From: Bradyrhizobium sp. 195
GTDB lineage: Bacteria; Pseudomonadota; Alphaproteobacteria; Rhizobiales; Xanthobacteraceae
NCBI RefSeq assembly: GCF_023101665.1
Contig: NZ_CP082161.1
Location: 4,898,001-4,962,000 of the forward strand
Direction of reading: 5' to 3'
DNA length: 64,000 nucleotides
Shown here: one piece after another, positions 29,924 through 38,314 of the stretch
How the letters are laid out: each line of letters starts with the position of its first letter
Numbering within the stretch: position 1 is the first letter of the stretch
The notes under the pieces: model-generated
What the model was told of the DNA's origin: nothing
Seen by the model: only the letters and a program-made list of their open reading frames with translations
Databases searched by the model: none
Position numbers and translations under genes: made by a program

Positions 29924-30253
29924 ATGGCTAAGAAGGATTTGGCTAAGAAGGATTCGGCAAAGAAGGCAGCCGCTCCCGCCACCATCACGCTCAAGCACCT
30001 CGCCGCCGATATCGCAGAGAGCCAGGACCTGTCGAAAAAGCACGCCGAAGCTGTCCTCACCGACATGGTTGATTTGATCACCAAGCACCTGAAGAAGGGC
30101 GACCGCGTCCGCATCGTCGGGCTCGGTATCCTCCAGGTCCGCAAGCGCGCCGCCCGCACCGGCCGCAATCCCGCCACCGGCGAGCCGATCCACATCAAGG
30201 CCAGCAAGAAGGTCACCTTCCGCCCGGTCAAGGAACTGAAAGAGGCGATTTAG
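29924..30253 (+). CDS. HU-family DNA-binding protein with Lys-rich N-terminal tail
   Basis: A 109-aa histone-like nucleoid protein. The HU core is LKHLAADIAESQDLSKKHAE, then VGLGILQVRKRAARTGRNP, where the second arm motif RNPATGEPIHIKASKKV is intact, ending KELKEAI. A short N-terminal tail repeats AKKD/AKKDS/AKKAA. The ATG at 29924 is set by GAGGAGG at 29911-29917; the frame opens at 29903 but lacks a ribosome site. The mobile island begins right after its stop codon. Confidence 0.92.
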   Translation: MAKKDLAKKDSAKKAAAPATITLKHLAADIAESQDLSKKHAEAVLTDMVDLITKHLKKGDRVRIVGLGILQVRKRAARTGRNPATGEPIHIKASKKVTFRPVKELKEAI

Positions 30254-30390
30254 AACATTAGTTTTCAGAATGTAACCGAGATTCTCCTAACCCCTCGAAA
30301 TCACACGGATTTCGAGGGGTTCTTCTTTTTCGAAATGTAACCGAAAGCGCCTCCAAGAACATTAGTTTCGAAAAATGTAACCGAAAGCGC
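30254..30390. repeat. Left-end repeats of the island (AATGTAACCGA x3)
   Basis: Three direct copies of AATGTAACCGA lie at 30269-30279, 30334-30344 and 30374-30384. The first and third belong to a longer repeat starting GAACATTAGTTT (30253-30280 and 30357-30386). The second and third share TTTCGAAA..TGTAACCGAAAGCGC and are exactly 40 bp apart. Inverted versions occur at the right end (60443-60453 and 60501-60510). This matches the layout of recombinase binding sites at element ends; that function is inferred. Confidence 0.6.
30289..30329 (+). terminator. Rho-independent terminator behind HU
   Basis: A perfect 14-bp stem (AACCCCTCGAAATC at 30289-30302, GATTTCGAGGGGTT at 30308-30321) with a 5-base loop is followed by CTTCTTTTT. 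It ends HU transcription and insulates the recombinase operon from it. Confidence 0.88.
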
Positions 30391-30516
30391 GAGAAACGCC
30401 TGCGCCACAGGCATTTCAAAGAATCCATCGCCGCACGTTTTCGCCGTCGAAAATGCACGTACACAAGGCTCCGCCGACCTGACAGGCTCAGACCGGGAAC
30501 AACCCGGAAACGAACC

Positions 30517-31722
30517 TTGATCGAGCCGACCCCATTCCGCACCGAACAGCTTCGCCTCGAAACCGGCGAGCGCTTCTCGCTGACGGTCGCCGCCAACGCC
30601 ATGCCGGCCTGGTGGCCGAACCTCTACTGCCAGATCGCCATCCGCGAGAGGAACATCGGTTACTCCACGATGCAGGCGTACATGAACGCCATCTGCGTCT
30701 TCCACAACGTCTGCGCCAAACTCGATATCGACATCGACGCTCGCATCGAAAGCCTCGAACTCTTCCGCGAGAACGAGATCGCGACGATCCGCGACGAGCT
30801 ACGCAAACGTCAGATCGTCAGACCCGGCGACTCGAACGCCGTGAAGGCCGCGCACTGGAAGAGCAGACTGACCGCGGTCAACGACTACATCGTCTGGCGG
30901 ACGGACCCCGTCATCGACCGCGTCTCCACACGCGACCCGAGACTCGCGGAAGTGCGCCGTCGGGTGGACCGTCTGCCGAAGCGCCTGGTCGGGAAGATCG
31001 TCGTGAGCAAGAACTCGTCCAAGGAGGGCATGGACGAAAAGACGGAGGTCGCGTTCCTAGAAGCGATCACTCCCGACCACCCGACCAATCCTTTCAACCC
31101 TCGCAACCAGCATCGCAACCAGGCACTCTGGCTGCTCTACCATGCCGGGCTGCGCCGCTCGGCGCCGCTCACGCTCACCGGGCGCCACCTGCATCTCAAC
31201 GAGGACGAACCATACGTCTACGTCCCGCGCGTCCAGGACGACAAGGACGACTCCCGCGCGCACGAACCGCGCAACAAGACGAAGGCCCACCCGGTGAACC
31301 TGAGCCCCGATAGGGCCGCCATCATCCATCGTTACATCGTCAACCACCGGCCCACGTACAAGGGCGCGAAAAAATCCAAGTACGTCTTCCTCTCCCAGGA
31401 AAGCTCCAACACGGCGCCCAAGCCGCTCTCGATCGGCTCTGTCGAGCACATGTACAAGCAGCTGCGCGCGAAGGTACCCGGCATCCCGGAGAACTTCGGA
31501 CCGCACATGGTCCGTCGCACCAACAAGGATCACATGAAGGACGCCGCGGACGAACTCGAATGGACCCCCGACGAGGAGGAAGAGGTCGTCAACCAGGAGA
31601 GCGGTTGGACGCGAAACTCCAAGACGCGCCTCAACTACCAGCGCCGCAGTCTCCGGAAAAAGGGCAACAAGCTCGCCGTCAAGATGCAGGACATGGCTAC
31701 AAAGGGTCGCAAGGATGACTGA
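30517..31722 (+). CDS. Tyrosine recombinase/integrase 1 of the trio
   Basis: A 401-aa site-specific recombinase. The N-terminal half is the SAM-like core-binding domain (RERNIGYSTMQAYMNAICVF). The catalytic half shows the first Arg in LLYHAGLRRSAPLTL, the HxxR box in FGPHMVRRTNKDHM and a likely nucleophile Tyr in TRLNYQRRS. The TTG at 30517 keeps the whole N-terminal domain; ATG at 30601 is an alternative. Its last eight bases overlap recombinase 2, so the trio is translated as a unit. Trios of distinct recombinases are known from Tn554-like and RIT elements; this one fits that general class. Confidence 0.85.
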   Translation: MIEPTPFRTEQLRLETGERFSLTVAANAMPAWWPNLYCQIAIRERNIGYSTMQAYMNAICVFHNVCAKLDIDIDARIESLELFRENEIATIRDELRKRQIVRPGDSNAVKAAHWKSRLTAVNDYIVWRTDPVIDRVSTRDPRLAEVRRRVDRLPKRLVGKIVVSKNSSKEGMDEKTEVAFLEAITPDHPTNPFNPRNQHRNQALWLLYHAGLRRSAPLTLTGRHLHLNEDEPYVYVPRVQDDKDDSRAHEPRNKTKAHPVNLSPDRAAIIHRYIVNHRPTYKGAKKSKYVFLSQESSNTAPKPLSIGSVEHMYKQLRAKVPGIPENFGPHMVRRTNKDHMKDAADELEWTPDEEEEVVNQESGWTRNSKTRLNYQRRSLRKKGNKLAVKMQDMATKGRKDD

Positions 31723-33280
31723 TTCCGCAATCCGCCAAGTCACGGCCGCCCTCCCCACCTTCCCGAGCCAGGGCACGATCATCGATCGGGCCGACTGCGA
31801 GGTGGACGCAACCGGTTGGGAGTGGAAGCTCCATCATCCGGTGAATGCGACGGTGCTCAATTTTCGGAGGTTGGCGATCGGATCCGGCGCGCTCCTCTCC
31901 TCCGTCGCCCGATTCATCGCCGACCTGATCAAAGTCACCTCGGTCGACAATGTGCGCGGCACGTTCGAGACCTTGACCTACGTGCAGCGGTCCGCGCACT
32001 TCCGCGAAGTCGACGCCGCTGGCGGCATCGTCGGCGAGCAGCTCATCAGCGACCTGCGCCAGCTTCCCGAGTTCGCCGAATACAGGCTTCACTACGTGCG
32101 CGCCTGGTACTGCTGGTGCGCCGACCATGGCATCGATCAATTTCCGGAAGAGACCGCGCTGCGGATCCGCGAGCTGAGCATCCCCGGCAATGAACAGGGC
32201 CACGCGGTGCGCACCGAAGACCCGGTCCGGGGAGCGTTCGACGACATCGAATTCCTGGCCATCACGACCAAGCTGCGGGCACTAGGCCCAGATCGCCTGA
32301 CGACCCTGGAGAACACGCTCTGCTGGCTCGCCGTCGCCTGCGGCGCGAACGCACTCGCCTACGCCCTGACGCGCGAGGAAGACTACAAGCCCCTACAGGA
32401 ACCAGAGACCGGTCGCATCCACGCCCTGCTGGACCTGCCGCGGATCAAGAAGGGCGACGCGCTCTACCGCCAGCAATTCCATCCGCGGATGCTCAACGAC
32501 GACGTCGGGACCTGGGTCAACCGCCTGGTCATGGAGAACCGGGCCCATCGCCAGCAGCAGGGCTGGCCAGAAGGCTGCGAATACCCGCTGTTCAGGCGCT
32601 TCGACCCCGATCCGGCGCGGGCGAACGGCCCCTACCACGCCTACGCCATGCACATGACTCCGGACGAGATCACCAGGACGATCCAGCAGGCGATCGCCAA
32701 GCTGGAGATCATCTCGCACCGGACCGGCGAACCCCTCGTCGTCAACATGCGCCGCTTTCGTCGCACCTTCGCCACCCGCGCCGTCGAGGCCGGCGCCACG
32801 CCCTCGGAGCTTGCGGTCATGCTCGACCATTCGGACCTCGGCACCGTGATGACGTACTTCGAAAGCCGCGTCAGTCAGGTGCTGCGCCTCGACGCCGCCA
32901 CGGCCATGCATCTCGGTCCGATCGCCGACGCGTTCATGGGGCGCATCGTCCGCACCGAACGCGACGCGGTCAACGGCAACGACCCGTCCAAGCGTATTCC
33001 GTTCTACAACCGCCATCCCGACCGCCCGCCGGAGAAGGCCGGAGACCTGGGCACCTGCGGCTCCGGACCATGCGGCCTGTTCGCGCCGCTCTCCTGCTAC
33101 ACCTGCAAATCGTTCCAGCCTTGGCGCGACGGCCCCCACGAAGAGGTGCTGAACTGGCTGTGCGACGAGCGCGACCGCAGGCTCAAGGAAGGGCGTAACC
33201 AGCAGTTCATCCGCATCCACGACGCCACCATCCTCGCGGTCGCCGAAGTAGTGAAGGCCTGCGAGGCTCCGTCGCCATGA
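31715..33280 (+). CDS. Tyrosine recombinase/integrase 2 of the trio
   Basis: A 521-aa recombinase-like protein. The C-terminal catalytic region shows an RxxR-type box (NMRRFRRTFATRAVEAG), where the usual His is replaced by Arg, then LAVMLDHSDLGTVMTYFE with the candidate Tyr. A Cys-rich tail follows (CGSGPCGLFAPLSCYTC), which could bind zinc. The start ATG at 31715 sits inside the end of recombinase 1. The missing His may mean altered or partner-dependent catalysis. Confidence 0.82.
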   Translation: MTDSAIRQVTAALPTFPSQGTIIDRADCEVDATGWEWKLHHPVNATVLNFRRLAIGSGALLSSVARFIADLIKVTSVDNVRGTFETLTYVQRSAHFREVDAAGGIVGEQLISDLRQLPEFAEYRLHYVRAWYCWCADHGIDQFPEETALRIRELSIPGNEQGHAVRTEDPVRGAFDDIEFLAITTKLRALGPDRLTTLENTLCWLAVACGANALAYALTREEDYKPLQEPETGRIHALLDLPRIKKGDALYRQQFHPRMLNDDVGTWVNRLVMENRAHRQQQGWPEGCEYPLFRRFDPDPARANGPYHAYAMHMTPDEITRTIQQAIAKLEIISHRTGEPLVVNMRRFRRTFATRAVEAGATPSELAVMLDHSDLGTVMTYFESRVSQVLRLDAATAMHLGPIADAFMGRIVRTERDAVNGNDPSKRIPFYNRHPDRPPEKAGDLGTCGSGPCGLFAPLSCYTCKSFQPWRDGPHEEVLNWLCDERDRRLKEGRNQQFIRIHDATILAVAEVVKACEAPSP

Positions 33281-35241
33281 ACGTCGTTGCCCTTCCAGAT
33301 CGCAGACTGCTTGACGCAGCGACCTCGCTCGCGCACCTATCCGAGCGCGCCCGCGCGCTTCAGGTCTTCGGTCCAACGGTGGATTTCGATGCGCCGGTCT
33401 GGAATCTCTCGGACGTGAAGATCGGCCGGCCATCGGCCCAGCAGACCCACAACCTGTACTTCACCCGCATCACGCAGCGCGAAACCAGAAGCATGGAGGG
33501 ACGCGTCCCCTTCGATCCCGCGTTCGGCAACCTCATCAAGGCCATCATCGCGCTCCGCGAATTCGCCAGACCGGTCGGCGCGGACCGCTACCGCAAGCTG
33601 CTGCAGGCGGCCCGCCTGCTCTACGAAACCATGGAGAACCGCGGATTCGATCCCGCCAGGCTACGAAGCGACAACTTCCACGCCGCGGCCCGGGCCATCG
33701 AAGGAACACCCGGCTACAAATACAATGTGGCGCAGGATCTCGAGGTGATCGCCGAGTTCGTGAACAAGAACGCACTCTCCCAGTCGCGGATCGTCTACAC
33801 CAATCCGCACCCTCCGCAGCGGCTCGACGCCCAGTCCAACAAGAAGGCGCAGCAGCATCGTGCCAGCAAGATGCCGTCGGAAGAACTCATCGACGCCGTC
33901 ATCGCGATGAGCGACATCGTGCGCGAACGGGGCGACGATCGCGACATCCTGCGCGCCGCCATCGTCGAACTCCTGCTGTGCGCCCCATGGAGGATCAACG
34001 AGACCCTGATGCTGCGGGCCAAGTCCGACCGGGCGAAAACCGGGCTCGATCCCGCCACGGGCGAAACCTACGAAGGCTTCGGCTTCGCCTACGACGGTTC
34101 GAAGGAGGCCGACGACGCCGTCAAATGGGTCGCGCCGAAGATGGTCGAGATCGCCAGACGCGCGTTCGCGGACATCGTCCGGATCACCCAGCCGACGAGG
34201 GACATCGCGCGCTGGATGGAGCAGCATCCGGGCCGCGCGTATCTGGCCGAACCGTTCCGTCTGGCCGACCCGTCCACTCAACTCTCGATGAAAGACCTCG
34301 TCGTCGCACTCGGCGTCAGGAGCCTGACCGCGGCCGTCGACTGGCTGACATCGAACAAGGTTCCGACCGAAAAGCGGGACGGCAAACGCTGGTGCCGCCT
34401 CGACGAGGTGGAAGCCGCGATGCTGCGGCTGCAGCCGAAGATCCCTGCGGATCTGCCGCAGACACTGTCGCAATACCTGATGCTCGTCCCGCAGCACTAC
34501 TTCCGCGACGATCTGAGCACCCAGTACGGCGTCGTGACGTTCGTCAGCGACTTCCAGATCAGCGATTTCCTGACTTCGCACGAAAGGAAAAATCCCTCCT
34601 CGGGCAAGACGAACAAGCGTCCTTCCGTGTTCGAACGGCTGGAGATCAACGACTCCAACGGCAAGGCCTACCGGGTCACCAGCCACGCCTTCCGGCACTA
34701 TCTCAACACGATCGCGAAGGATGGCGGCATGTCGGAACTGGACATGGCACGCTGGAGCGGCCGCAAGCGCATCGAGCAGAACGCCGCCTACTACCATGGC
34801 GACGGACGCCAGACGAAGAAGCGCGCCCGCGAGATGCTGAAAACGAAGGCGATGGGCGGACGCATCGTCGACGCGGTCGACAGGCTTCCTCCGACGGACC
34901 GCGATGCCTTCATCGAGGCCCGCATCAACACCTTGCACATCACCGACATCGGAGCGTGCATCCAGGACTGGTCCCTGACGCCCTGCTCCAAGTACGGCCA
35001 GTGCGGCGGCTGCGGCGACCACCTGGTCATCAAGGGAAACCCAGAACACAAGGCCCGCACCGCGCGGCTGCTCGCCGAGCACGAAAGCATGCTCGCGCAG
35101 GCGAAGGCGGAAATGGACGAGGGCACCTATGGCGCCAGCGACTGGGTCGCGCACAACCAGAAGATCGTCGACGGCCTCAGGAAGACCCTCGCGGTGCACG
35201 AAAACCCCGACCTCGAGGACGGGAAGATGGTGCAGGTCTGA
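33277..35241 (+). CDS. Tyrosine recombinase/integrase 3 of the trio (TnpB-like)
   Basis: A 654-aa recombinase, the largest of the three. The first Arg is in LLLCAPWRINETLML, the HxxR box in TSHAFRHYLNTIAKDGG and the Tyr in IEQNAAYYHGDG after WSGRKR. A C-terminal Cys cluster (CSKYGQCGGCGDHL) followed by a helical tail resembles the end of Tn554 TnpB-type proteins. It overlaps recombinase 2 by four bases (ATGA). The catalytic set looks complete. Confidence 0.85.
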   Translation: MNVVALPDRRLLDAATSLAHLSERARALQVFGPTVDFDAPVWNLSDVKIGRPSAQQTHNLYFTRITQRETRSMEGRVPFDPAFGNLIKAIIALREFARPVGADRYRKLLQAARLLYETMENRGFDPARLRSDNFHAAARAIEGTPGYKYNVAQDLEVIAEFVNKNALSQSRIVYTNPHPPQRLDAQSNKKAQQHRASKMPSEELIDAVIAMSDIVRERGDDRDILRAAIVELLLCAPWRINETLMLRAKSDRAKTGLDPATGETYEGFGFAYDGSKEADDAVKWVAPKMVEIARRAFADIVRITQPTRDIARWMEQHPGRAYLAEPFRLADPSTQLSMKDLVVALGVRSLTAAVDWLTSNKVPTEKRDGKRWCRLDEVEAAMLRLQPKIPADLPQTLSQYLMLVPQHYFRDDLSTQYGVVTFVSDFQISDFLTSHERKNPSSGKTNKRPSVFERLEINDSNGKAYRVTSHAFRHYLNTIAKDGGMSELDMARWSGRKRIEQNAAYYHGDGRQTKKRAREMLKTKAMGGRIVDAVDRLPPTDRDAFIEARINTLHITDIGACIQDWSLTPCSKYGQCGGCGDHLVIKGNPEHKARTARLLAEHESMLAQAKAEMDEGTYGASDWVAHNQKIVDGLRKTLAVHENPDLEDGKMVQV

Positions 35242-35284
35242 GAGAGCCGCAGGCCGATCACGCGTCATCTGCAGGAGATATCCG

Positions 35285-35746
35285 ATGCCCCAATCGATCG
35301 TTCCCGAATTCCTCAAGGACCTCGAACTCTATCTCGATCGCCAAGCGCGCGACTGGCTGGCCCAGACCGGCGAGCGCACGCCGACTTTGCCCGCCACGCT
35401 CGACGGAAAGGTGAATGTCCGCGCGCTCGTCGCCGCGCTCGGGCGGCCGCAATCGCAGGAGCAGCACATCTTCCGCAAGGCCGAATTGAAATCGGCGGTC
35501 AACGCGGTCGCGATCGAACAGGGGCTAAAGCCGATCCGCAGCCGGCCTGAGTCCGAGGAGCCCGACAAGGCGGTCGCGGACCGGATCCGCCGGACCGACA
35601 TGCGCAGCAGCGAGGTTTCGAAGCTGGCCGCCGAACAGGCCGCCGTCATCTTGAAACAGCGTCGCACGATCGAGAGCCTGCGCGAGCAGCTGAGGATGTT
35701 CGAGGAGACCGGCCAGGTGTTGCGGACGGGGCCGGTGCTGCGGTGA
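35285..35746 (+). CDS. Coiled-coil accessory protein of the recombinase operon
   Basis: A 153-aa protein with a short N-terminal helical region (LKDLELYLDRQARDWLAQTG), a helix-turn-helix-like VNVRALVAALGRPQSQEQHI, and a C-terminal coiled coil (AAVILKQRRTIESLREQLRM). In position and form it resembles the small TnpC-type helper of Tn554-like elements. GGAGA precedes the ATG at 35285. Its stop overlaps the next gene by four bases. Confidence 0.65.
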   Translation: MPQSIVPEFLKDLELYLDRQARDWLAQTGERTPTLPATLDGKVNVRALVAALGRPQSQEQHIFRKAELKSAVNAVAIEQGLKPIRSRPESEEPDKAVADRIRRTDMRSSEVSKLAAEQAAVILKQRRTIESLREQLRMFEETGQVLRTGPVLR

Positions 35747-37995
35747 GGGTCGCGGTCGACGGGATCGTTTCGGAAAGGCCCTTCGGAATCATATTCGCCG
35801 GCACCGTGACGGACGGCGCCGTCCGGGGACAGCAGCTTCGCGTACGCGCCGGCTTCGACAGGCTCCTCGGCATTCCCGTACCCGGCGACACCTGGGAGAT
35901 CGAAGGCGAGATTCTCCAGACCGCGTTCGGACCGCAGATCGCCGCCAAATACGGTCGCCGCATCCTGCCGTCGGGACTCCTGATCAAGCAATTCCTGGCG
36001 AGCCACGTGCCTGGCGTGGGTCCCGAACGCGCCCACCGCCTCTGGGCGGCCTTCGGCGAGAACCTTCCGGAGATCCTGTCCAACAATGACATGCTCTCCG
36101 AGATCGCCGCCGTCATGTCGCCCGACAAACCGTCGCTCGGGCGCCGCCTCGCCGTATTCGTTACCTCGGCCTGGCAGAATGCCGCTGGCGAAGCCGACCT
36201 CGTCGCCTGGCTCGACCGGCAGGGCGTACGCGACCTCAGGATCGTCCGCCGACTGCACCGGGTGCTGGGCGCGTCTGCGGCCGAGACCCTGGCCGAGAAC
36301 CCCTACAGCATGGTGCCCCTTCTGCCGTGGAAGCAGATGGACGAACTCGGCCGCCGCCTGCTGCGCGAAGATGGATGCGACCCCGCCGCCGACACGCGGC
36401 GGCTGGTCGGCGCCGCCGACGAGGCAGTCAAAAGGATGCTCCGACGGGGCGACACCGCAATCGAGGTCGACGAGTTCGCCGATCAACTGGGGATCCTGCT
36501 GGCGACCGAGGAGCAGCGGGTGATCGAGACGGCCGTCGCCGCCGCCCTGAGGAACGGGGCCGTCGTACCTGCGGACCGTGTGGTGAGGGCACCGGGCGCC
36601 GCAGCGCTCGAAGACGACCTGGTCGAGATGCTCGCCGCCCTATCGCGCACGCCGCGCGAGGCGCGCCTGGCCCTCCGCAGCGCCAGCGGCTGGTCAGAAT
36701 TGCTCGCAGATATCGCCGGGCCCGGACGAACGCCCACCGACGAGCAGCGCGCCGCCGCCGTCGGCATGATCTCGCGCCCGCTCGCCTGCCTCGTCGGCGG
36801 CGCCGGCACCGGCAAGACGTACACGTGCAAGCTCATCTGCGATCTGTGGGTGCGTCTCGGCGGTCGCGTGCTGTTGTGCGCCCTCGCGGGCAAAGCAGCG
36901 CTGCGGCTGTCGCGCTCGACCGGGCGCCTCGCCAAGACCCTGGCACGCATGCTGGCGGAGCTCGCCGAGCGCGACGAACTGGAATCCGCCCTGAGCGATC
37001 CGGACACGTCCGAGAGCGAAAGCGCGAAGATCCGGACCAAGCTCGAATCCCTCAGCCTCGTCGACGACAAGACGCTGGTCGTCGTCGACGAGGCCTCGAT
37101 GACCGACCTGCCGACGGTCCACGCGATAGCGAAGCGCCTGGTCGCCGGCAGCCGCCTGCTCTTCGTCGGTGACGAGGCGCAACTGCCGCCGATCGGATTC
37201 GGGATCGTCTTCCACAAGCTGGTGCAGGATCCCGCCGTCGCGCTGCGGCTGACCGAAGTCCATCGGCAGGCCGAAGCGACCGGCATCCCGCACGCCGCCG
37301 CCGCCGTACGGTCCGGCACCATGCCCGCATTCTCCGAGTTCGCCGGCGCGACCGCAGGCGTGTCGTTCCTGGATGTCGACCCTTCCGCGCTGGACCGCAA
37401 GCTCGACGAGGTCGTCGCGAGGCTCGCCGGCGACGGCGAGGTGCTCGTCGTCACGGCAACGGTCGCGGGCGCCGCTGGCGTCGACGCCGTCAACGAACGT
37501 GGCCATCGTCGGCACGTCGCCGGCGGGAGCGCCGAACTGCGAGGCTTCTTCGGCCGCCGCTTCTCGGTCGGAGAGCCCATCATCTTCGGCAAGAACGATT
37601 ACCGCGCCGGCCTCTGGAACGGCCTCCTCGGCCATGTCGTCGCGATCGATCCCGACGAACGGACCATCGACATCCTGTTCGACGGCGACAGCCAGCCGAA
37701 GCGGCTGGGCGACGAGCACCTCGTCGACCTCGATCTCGCCTACGCGGTCACGTGCCACCGGATGCAGGGGTCGAGCGCGAAGCGCGTCGTCATCCCGATC
37801 TACGAAAGCCGGCTACTCGACCGGTCGTGGCTGTACACCGCCGTTACCCGCGCCGAAGAGCAGGTCGTCCTCGTCGGCGATCGCGACGTGTTCGCGAGAG
37901 CCGTGGCGAAGCCTCCCGCGGCGGAAAGCCGGATCCACGGCCTGCGTTGGCCTCCAACCGCGGAGACGACGGCTCCCTCGTCGATGTCTTCATGA
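35743..37995 (+). CDS. RecD2-like SF1B DNA helicase
   Basis: A 750-aa ATP-dependent 5'-3' helicase. Walker A is VGGAGTGKTYTCKL, motif II is TLVVVDEASMTDLPTVHA, motif III FVGDEAQLPPIGFG, motif IV/V ADLYDLD-region followed by AVTCHRMQGSSAKRVV, and motif VI LYTAVTRAEEQVVLVG. The N-terminal part holds the RecD2-type helix-hairpin-helix region (HVPGVGPERAHRLW). A GTG start at 35743 overlaps the coiled-coil gene by four bases (GTGA), tying it into the recombinase operon. A role in processing element DNA during transfer or integration is likely but inferred; Walker A lies near residue 350. Confidence 0.85.
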   Translation: MRVAVDGIVSERPFGIIFAGTVTDGAVRGQQLRVRAGFDRLLGIPVPGDTWEIEGEILQTAFGPQIAAKYGRRILPSGLLIKQFLASHVPGVGPERAHRLWAAFGENLPEILSNNDMLSEIAAVMSPDKPSLGRRLAVFVTSAWQNAAGEADLVAWLDRQGVRDLRIVRRLHRVLGASAAETLAENPYSMVPLLPWKQMDELGRRLLREDGCDPAADTRRLVGAADEAVKRMLRRGDTAIEVDEFADQLGILLATEEQRVIETAVAAALRNGAVVPADRVVRAPGAAALEDDLVEMLAALSRTPREARLALRSASGWSELLADIAGPGRTPTDEQRAAAVGMISRPLACLVGGAGTGKTYTCKLICDLWVRLGGRVLLCALAGKAALRLSRSTGRLAKTLARMLAELAERDELESALSDPDTSESESAKIRTKLESLSLVDDKTLVVVDEASMTDLPTVHAIAKRLVAGSRLLFVGDEAQLPPIGFGIVFHKLVQDPAVALRLTEVHRQAEATGIPHAAAAVRSGTMPAFSEFAGATAGVSFLDVDPSALDRKLDEVVARLAGDGEVLVVTATVAGAAGVDAVNERGHRRHVAGGSAELRGFFGRRFSVGEPIIFGKNDYRAGLWNGLLGHVVAIDPDERTIDILFDGDSQPKRLGDEHLVDLDLAYAVTCHRMQGSSAKRVVIPIYESRLLDRSWLYTAVTRAEEQVVLVGDRDVFARAVAKPPAAESRIHGLRWPPTAETTAPSSMSS

Positions 37996-38314
37996 TCCCC
38001 GGTGTCGCCGTCGCAGGCGACCCGCAGGCGACGGCGCGCACAGCACGGCAAGGGCGAAGAGCGCAGCGTCCCTTGCGGGCGAGCACGCCGATGCCAAGGA
38101 CGAGCCGAAGACGGCTACATCCGGGGATCATGCGTCATGATCCCTGGAGAGCCCGAGCGCCTTCGCTCGGACATCATCCCGCAAGTGCCGAGACCGCTCC
38201 GTCTTCTTGTCGACTTGCGGCGAAGCTCCGGGGAACCTAATTGTATGCTTTTGGGGCGCGTTGCAACCAACGGTTATCGGCGACGCCTTCGCCGCATTGC
38301 GAAAAGGAGGGCCT
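37996..38314. other. Intergenic region between helicase and qatA, with inverted repeats
   Basis: 319 bp without a gene. CATGATCCCCGG (37991-38002, overlapping the helicase stop) has a perfect inverted partner CCGGGGATCATG (38121-38132), and CATGATCCCTGG (38136-38147) is a near direct repeat. A short hairpin CCGAGCG-CCTT-CGCTCGG lies at 38153-38170. The AT-richer bases before 38270 probably hold the qat promoter. Confidence 0.6.

Noticed and set aside
30254..30390. AATGTAACCGA repeats as SigF promoters
   Set aside because: They contain GTAACC, but CGAA does not follow at 16 bp in any of the three copies.
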